A DNA stretch of 64,000 bases, taken from Planctomycetota bacterium. Lineage in GTDB: Bacteria; Planctomycetota; UBA1135; GCA-002686595. The stretch is from positions 82,491-146,490 of the forward strand of contig NYUD01000085.1 in NCBI GenBank assembly GCA_002683825.1, in the 5' to 3' direction. The notes beneath the pieces were generated by a model that was not told the origin of the DNA, did no database searches, and was given only the letters and a program-made list of their open reading frames with translations. Position 1 is the stretch's first letter. Each line of letters opens with the position of its first letter. Positions 59,297 to 64,000 of this stretch are shown piece by piece. Position numbers and translations under genes: made by a program.

Positions 59297-61075
59297 ATGC
59301 ATCTACGACAAGCCCTCATTCCTTTGAGCCTCGTGGGTTTCGCCCTGGGAACCCCCGCGGACGTCTCGATTTTCGTTGCGACTCCCGGCTCCGGGGGTGA
59401 CGTTTGGACCTTGAACGAGAACCAGACTTCCCCACCTATCATCCACCCCGAGCTTACGGGGATCCACCTCTTGCCGATCGATGTCGTCGGTCGAACCGCC
59501 CTGACCCTGTTGCTGGAGTCCCAGCCCCAGTTCCGTGCGGATCTTCCGGGGGGCACCCGAGTCGTCTTGCCCAGCGGACGCTGCCTCTACCGCTACCGGC
59601 GCGACCTGAACGATGGGACGTCGATGTTCGGCTTGTTCAGTATCGAGCCGGACGGCCACGCCCGGCCGCTGGGAGAATTGCAGGGTACCGGCCCCAACCC
59701 GCAGTCCGATCCGCTGCAAGGGCGTTTCGCCCTTTCGAGCGACAGCAGAGCGCTCGTCCTGGCCTCCACCGTGGAAGCAGGGGGTGATCTTCTCGAGCTG
59801 GACCTCGATACCGGCGCATGGTTCACGCGAACGACGCTCCTTCCGCCGCAGGAGTTCCAGCCCGACGGTCTCTGCCTCGTCGCATCCTTCGGAGCCGCCC
59901 AGACCACCTCAGGGCTCGTTCGTTACGAGCGACTTCCCGGCGCTCAGGGAGCGCTGGTGGGCTTTTCCGGCACCGGTTCACCGCCGACCTGGGTAGGTGG
60001 CGGGATCGTCTGTTCGGCCGACGCGACCACCATCGCCTTCGCCGCGGGCGCCGGTCCGGACGCGGCCTACATATACGTTGCCCAATCCACCGGAAACGTC
60101 GTTCGGGCTTCCTATTCAGTTCAGGCCATCGCTGATGTCGGCTTTCTGCCGGCCAGTGCATCGGGCCCGCGGATAGCCCTGTCTCCCGACGGGTCGATCG
60201 CTGCCTGGATCGTGGAGGAGGCGGACTCCCGCGAGTGCTTCGTCGTCGATACGGGCGTGCCGGCACCCGCCGAAATCCAGTTGACGCGCGATCAGAACTT
60301 CTTGGACACGCTCAACGATTCCGGTGTCATCGTGTTCGCTTCCGGCGACCGCATGCTCCTCACTGTCGGTGAGGATGACGAGGCGGCCGTGCCAGGTCTC
60401 GAACAGGCCGAGGTCTTCAGTGTCGATCTTTCGGTCGCCGGAGCGGATCCGGTCATAAGCAACCTCTCGCGCACTCTCAACACGATCGCGCCGCCCTTCG
60501 ACTACGGTCGGCTAGAGACTGAATCCGGAATCTTCCTCCTGGACACGGGTGATGTTCTGGCCCACGACCCAGGTGATCAAGATCTGCTGATACCCGGGAG
60601 GGTCATCAAGGTGTCCCAGGCGGGACCCACGACGATGTTTTCGAACGCGGACAAGCTCGACTGGGCGGAGAACGTGGGGGGCCACATCTTCGCCAAGGTG
60701 CAGATGGGCGGTCCGGGAGCCCAATTCAGGCTGCTCGACATCGATTCGGCCGGCTCGATGTCGATCTCGAACGCGCCCGACCTCGAGCGTTCGCGGTACG
60801 CGATCCGCCCCCAAGGCAGCTTGCTGACCGCGGTGATGGCCAATGACTCGGGGGGGGAATTCCTCGGAAGGGTCGGTTTGGCGGGTCAGGGCGGCATGCT
60901 CCTGGTTCCTTTCCCTGCGTTATTCGGCCCGACCCTCGGCTTTACTCCGAGTGGGTCCGTCGCGGCATCCGTCGTGCATCCGAGCGGGACTTTCTTCTTC
61001 GTCTGGCCCGCAACGGATCCGCCGCACCTCTTGTGGCCGCAGCCGCTTCCGGGCTTCGTCCTGCCGAGCAACTAG
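59297..61075 (+). CDS. Secreted beta-rich protein (possible beta-propeller)
   Basis: 592 residues from the ATG at 59297, chosen for the Shine-Dalgarno GGGAGG eight bases upstream and the signal peptide it opens (HLRQALIPLSLVGFALG). The chain has repeated strands with a loose WDxx/DG-type spacing (SDSRALVLASTVEAGGDLLE, SPDGSIAAWIVEEADSREC, DSAGSMSISNAPDLERSRYA), like TolB/WD-type propellers of six or seven blades. No catalytic or membrane motif. It is divergent from the large sigma-54 regulator and could be one of its targets. Not recognised by family. Confidence 0.55.
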   Translation: MHLRQALIPLSLVGFALGTPADVSIFVATPGSGGDVWTLNENQTSPPIIHPELTGIHLLPIDVVGRTALTLLLESQPQFRADLPGGTRVVLPSGRCLYRYRRDLNDGTSMFGLFSIEPDGHARPLGELQGTGPNPQSDPLQGRFALSSDSRALVLASTVEAGGDLLELDLDTGAWFTRTTLLPPQEFQPDGLCLVASFGAAQTTSGLVRYERLPGAQGALVGFSGTGSPPTWVGGGIVCSADATTIAFAAGAGPDAAYIYVAQSTGNVVRASYSVQAIADVGFLPASASGPRIALSPDGSIAAWIVEEADSRECFVVDTGVPAPAEIQLTRDQNFLDTLNDSGVIVFASGDRMLLTVGEDDEAAVPGLEQAEVFSVDLSVAGADPVISNLSRTLNTIAPPFDYGRLETESGIFLLDTGDVLAHDPGDQDLLIPGRVIKVSQAGPTTMFSNADKLDWAENVGGHIFAKVQMGGPGAQFRLLDIDSAGSMSISNAPDLERSRYAIRPQGSLLTAVMANDSGGEFLGRVGLAGQGGMLLVPFPALFGPTLGFTPSGSVAASVVHPSGTFFFVWPATDPPHLLWPQPLPGFVLPSN

Positions 61076-61185
61076 GGCCCGAGCGCGGAGTCTGAGACTC
61101 TTTCCTCCACTTACGCGCAGCCAGAGTTTCTACTGGGACCGAACCCTTCCTCGGTGAGCAACTGGAGGAGGGTGTCCGGTTCCGC

Positions 61186-62925
61186 ATGTCGAGAAAGTCC
61201 TACCCCTCCTACCTCCTGGGCGCGCTCCTTCTGAGCGCTGCTTGCCTCGCGTCGCTCGCGCTGGCCCTGGAACACCTGGGAGCCGCCAAGCTCTTCGGGT
61301 GCGGTCTCGAGAGCGGATGTGCCAGAGCGCTCAAGAGCCCCTTCGCCTACTTCCTCGCATGGCCGACGGCCTTCTTCGGTCTGTCGTTCTTCGCGGGCCT
61401 GCTCGCAGCCTGGCTGACGATGAGAGCACGCTTTCCCTCGAGCATGCTATGGCTGGTGCGCGCCGGTGCGGTCGGGTCGCTTCTACTGGCGGCCGAGATG
61501 TTCAGGGGGGGTTACCTCTGTCCGTACTGCTTCACGGTCCACGCGACGAACCTGGCCTTCTGGGTCCTGATCGAAAGGCGTCCGTCCGCCGATTCAAGGG
61601 CGCTTCCGGTCTTTGCTTGCCTCTTCGTTCTGATCAGCGCCTCGCTCTGGTTTGTAGAGGGACTCGCGGAACAACGGCGTCTCGCGGACGAGGAGAAAGA
61701 GCTCGAGAGCCTGGCGCAGCCCCAGAGTTCCGAGAACCTGCGGGAGGACGAGCGTTTCGAAGGACGCTATCTGCAAGGCCCGGAGAATGCCGCCATTCGA
61801 TTGGTCGTGTTCACCGACTACCAATGCGAGAGTTGCCGGAAGGTCGATCGCGAGCTCGCGCACCTCTTGGCGGTCCGCAGCGATCTTTCCCTGTCGACCA
61901 AGCACTTTCCCCTTTCTTCGGACTGCAACGACAAGGTGCGCCGGTTGGGTGTGAACACGCACCCGAACGCCTGCTCGGCTGCGCGAGCTGCGGAGGCGGG
62001 TGGGCTCTTGGGCGGTGATGCCGGCTTTCAGCGCATGCACGACTGGTTGTTCAAGCGCGGGGGCGCGTTTTCCCAGGGCGAGCTGAAGGCCGCGCTACCC
62101 TCGCTGGGCTTCGAGGCGGACACGTTCCTGCAAGCGATGCAGGCCCCGCAGACGGAAGCCTTCGTGCAGAAGGACATCGCAGAGGCGCTCGCGCTGGGGC
62201 TGCATGGTACCCCGATGATCTTCATCAACGGCCGCGAGTTCCGGAGCTGGAGCCGCCCCGGAGCGGTGAAGACGGCTGTGGAAACGGTCGCTGCCGCGGA
62301 GCTCTCCGCCGATTTCCGCCCGCCGTCGGCGTACGAGAAGTTCCTCACGGACTGGCGCATTCAGGCGCCGCACTCTTTGCCTCCCCCCGGTCGCGATGAA
62401 CAACGGGTCGCTAGCTCCGGGGTCGAGGTTGTTCTCTGGGGAGACTATCTCGAGCCGAATACGCGCATCCTCGACAAGCGCTTGCGCCAAGCTCTCCAAG
62501 GCGTGAATGGTGCATCCTATTCCTACCGCTACTTTCCCCTCGAGACCACGTGCAACGAAAAGCTTTCGCGCACCCTGCATCCGGGCGCATGCCTTGCGGC
62601 CCGCGCCGCCGAGGCCGCTTATCGAGCGGGCGGGCAAGAGGCCCTGGAAGCGATGCACGCGTTCCTGATGGAGTCCTCCGGCCGGCCGACCCGGGGCGAG
62701 ATCGAAGCCAAGGCTCTGGGACTGGGGTTGGGCGATCGGTTCCGGACGTACCTGGATTCGGTCGAGGTCGCCCGGGCGCTGCAAAGGGACATCGAGAACG
62801 CCAGGGCGATGACGGTCCGCTCGATCCCGCTGCTCTTCATCGCCGGCAAGCTGGTACCGCGTTGGAAGCTCGAGGACGCCTCCGTGCCCGAAGCGATCCT
62901 GGCTGAAGCGCTGTCGAGCAGGTGA
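61186..62925 (+). CDS. Vitamin K epoxide reductase domain fused to two DsbA-like domains
   Basis: 579 residues. Residues 1-165 are four membrane helices with the VKOR cysteines C39-x5-C45 in the loop and CPYC (C112, C115) in the active-site motif. A DsbA-like thioredoxin domain (about 200-370) has VVFTDYQCESCRKVD (C214-C217) and cis-Pro343 in HGTPMIFINGR. A second thioredoxin-fold domain (about 410-575) keeps the framework, including the paired CNxK...HPxxC helix cysteines, but its CxxC position reads LEPN (422-425), so it is inactive. The protein should form disulfides in exported proteins using membrane quinone. The next gene starts 2 bp after it. Confidence 0.9.
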   Translation: MSRKSYPSYLLGALLLSAACLASLALALEHLGAAKLFGCGLESGCARALKSPFAYFLAWPTAFFGLSFFAGLLAAWLTMRARFPSSMLWLVRAGAVGSLLLAAEMFRGGYLCPYCFTVHATNLAFWVLIERRPSADSRALPVFACLFVLISASLWFVEGLAEQRRLADEEKELESLAQPQSSENLREDERFEGRYLQGPENAAIRLVVFTDYQCESCRKVDRELAHLLAVRSDLSLSTKHFPLSSDCNDKVRRLGVNTHPNACSAARAAEAGGLLGGDAGFQRMHDWLFKRGGAFSQGELKAALPSLGFEADTFLQAMQAPQTEAFVQKDIAEALALGLHGTPMIFINGREFRSWSRPGAVKTAVETVAAAELSADFRPPSAYEKFLTDWRIQAPHSLPPPGRDEQRVASSGVEVVLWGDYLEPNTRILDKRLRQALQGVNGASYSYRYFPLETTCNEKLSRTLHPGACLAARAAEAAYRAGGQEALEAMHAFLMESSGRPTRGEIEAKALGLGLGDRFRTYLDSVEVARALQRDIENARAMTVRSIPLLFIAGKLVPRWKLEDASVPEAILAEALSSR

Positions 62926-62926
62926 G

Positions 62927-63985
62927 GTGGAAACGTCGTGGCCTGTCCGGCATGCTGCCGGCGTGGTCCCGCACGCCCTGATCCAGCTCGCCGTAGGTCG
63001 GATCCTGCTCTCCTGGCTGCCTCCAGGGCGGCTTGGCGGGCACCGGCCGCTCGAGCTCCCGGCGACCCTGGGAACCAGCTATCTCCTCGGAGAGGCGATT
63101 CTGGCCCTTCAGTCCCTCCTTCCCCACGCCTGGGGCGATGCGCAGGCGTGGGGCTGGCATCTGGTCCCCTGGGGGGTCCTCGGGATCGTGCGCCTGGCGA
63201 CCCTACCGGGGTCCTTCGTGCCCGGGGCCGAGCCACGGCACGAAGCTCCGGGCAAGCTTTTCTGGGGCCTGGTCCTTTTTCTCGTGGTCCTCGGCGGGCT
63301 CCTGTCCGTGCCCCCGCTCGTCCTCGCCTTCTTGCCGGTCGCCTCGCACCTTCTCCAGCAAGGGCGTCGCGCGCCGCTGGGGCGTGTGGCGCTCCTGATC
63401 CCGGTCCTCTGGATCCTGGCGGCCGGTGCCTCCCCGCCGTCGCCGCTCGTGCGGGCGGGGATTCTCTTCGGGGCGGGAGCCGGTTTTTTGATCCCGTGGC
63501 TGCGGCGCAACGACCTGCGGGCCGCCTGGCTGTCGGCGATCTTCTTCGCCGCTTCAGCCCAGGGGGGGCCGGGGCTTTTCTTGCTCACCGGTTGGGGCAC
63601 CCTGCTCCTCGCCTCAAGGCGACCCCAGTGGCGTTCCATTCAAACGGCCTTCGCGATCCTCTCGCCCCTTGCGCTCGGGGTGGTCTTGTCCGGGCGTGCA
63701 GGGCTCTGCGTCCCGGATCCGAATGGCCTCGGAGTCCTGCTTGTCGTCCTCCTGGGAAGCCTCGCTGCGAGTGCGCTGTGCTGGTCGAAGCGGGAGCCCT
63801 GGCGCGTCGGACGGATCGAGGCGCCCTTTCGCGAGGGCGTTGCCATCTGGGTGCTTCTGGCAACAGCGTTCGCGTCCATTCTCCTCCACGGTCGCCCGGT
63901 GGAGGAGATCCTCTTGCCGCTCACGCCGGTCGGCGCAATGTGGGTGGGTGTGACGTTTCTGTGGACGGAGCCAGGCTCCCAATAA
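62927..63985 (+). CDS. Polytopic membrane protein of unknown function
   Basis: 352 residues from the GTG at 62927, 2 bp after the VKOR-DsbA stop, so very likely in one operon with it. About nine hydrophobic segments (GKLFWGLVLFLVVLGGLLSV, VALLIPVLWILAAGASPPSP, LVRAGILFGAGAGFLIP, GVAIWVLLATAFASILLHGR). Arg-rich loops lie between. No catalytic motif. The stop is 15 bases before the window end. The family is not recognised; the operon suggests a membrane partner for disulfide or electron transfer. Confidence 0.55.
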   Translation: METSWPVRHAAGVVPHALIQLAVGRILLSWLPPGRLGGHRPLELPATLGTSYLLGEAILALQSLLPHAWGDAQAWGWHLVPWGVLGIVRLATLPGSFVPGAEPRHEAPGKLFWGLVLFLVVLGGLLSVPPLVLAFLPVASHLLQQGRRAPLGRVALLIPVLWILAAGASPPSPLVRAGILFGAGAGFLIPWLRRNDLRAAWLSAIFFAASAQGGPGLFLLTGWGTLLLASRRPQWRSIQTAFAILSPLALGVVLSGRAGLCVPDPNGLGVLLVVLLGSLAASALCWSKREPWRVGRIEAPFREGVAIWVLLATAFASILLHGRPVEEILLPLTPVGAMWVGVTFLWTEPGSQ

Positions 63986-64000
63986 ACACGGCGGGCCGGG

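Noticed and set aside
1..64000. tRNA, rRNA, CRISPR arrays, insertion sequences, prophage
   Set aside because: I scanned the intergenic stretches for cloverleaf T-arms, direct repeats and transposase motifs and saw none that stood up.

Overview
The window is 64 kb of G+C-rich, densely coding bacterial chromosome. It has no rRNA, tRNA, CRISPR array, insertion sequence or phage gene that I could recognise. Lipoproteins, a heptosyltransferase-type glycosyltransferase, TRAP transporters and secreted c-type cytochrome and beta-helix proteins point to a Gram-negative, free-living heterotroph. Sulfatases, PKD and DUF1565 proteins, a sigma-54 activator fused to a kinase-like domain and an in-frame UGA (selenocysteine) fit an environmental Planctomycetota- or Myxococcota-like genome, but I cannot fix the phylum from sequence alone.

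Layout. 1-0.7 kb: 3' end of a molybdopterin oxidoreductase and a decayed ABC-transporter remnant. 0.6-7.5 kb (minus): a beta-helix lipoprotein, a membrane HExxH protein and a TatT-type TRAP transporter (tatT-dctP-dctQM). 7.7-9.8 kb: a small His/Cys lipoprotein facing a ZIP-permease fusion, probably metal handling. 9.8-12 kb: a beta-helix protein, a broken membrane gene and a strong terminator. 12-15.6 kb (minus): phnD-phnC-phnE-phnE. 15.7-19.4 kb: a YfcC-type carrier, a yeast-type cytosine deaminase and a divergent NCS2 nucleobase permease. 19.4-23.3 kb (minus): a five-heme cytochrome followed by a tandem rhodanese whose catalytic cysteine codon is TGA, with a bacterial SECIS-like hairpin directly downstream. 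23.4-28.8 kb: a frameshifted ORF, a PKD protein, a zinc phospholipase C-like protein and a universal stress protein with a leader ORF.

29-35.7 kb (minus) is a reductive pyrimidine degradation operon: malonate-semialdehyde dehydrogenase, beta-ureidopropionase, dihydropyrimidinase, class III aminotransferase and PreA. With the cytosine deaminase and NCS2 permease it would take cytosine or uracil to acetyl-CoA. 36-40.2 kb holds a secreted SAM hydroxide adenosyltransferase-type lipoprotein, a lipoprotein, a sterol desaturase-family enzyme and an alpha/beta hydrolase. 40.3-45.1 kb is a deoxynucleoside catabolism operon (deoC, aldehyde dehydrogenase, catalytically truncated aldehyde dehydrogenase, phosphohexomutase).

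45-53.5 kb: DUF885 peptidase, GT9 glycosyltransferase, aldehyde dehydrogenase and two overlapping sulfatases of different active-site type. 53.6-64 kb: a small HAMP-like membrane protein, a 1647-residue kinase-like/TPR/GAF/sigma-54 AAA+/Fis regulator, a secreted protein, a VKOR-DsbA-DsbA fusion and a polytopic membrane protein.

The strongest novel signal is the selenocysteine rhodanese at 19432-20316. Functions are inferred from motifs and remembered family features; no search was run.
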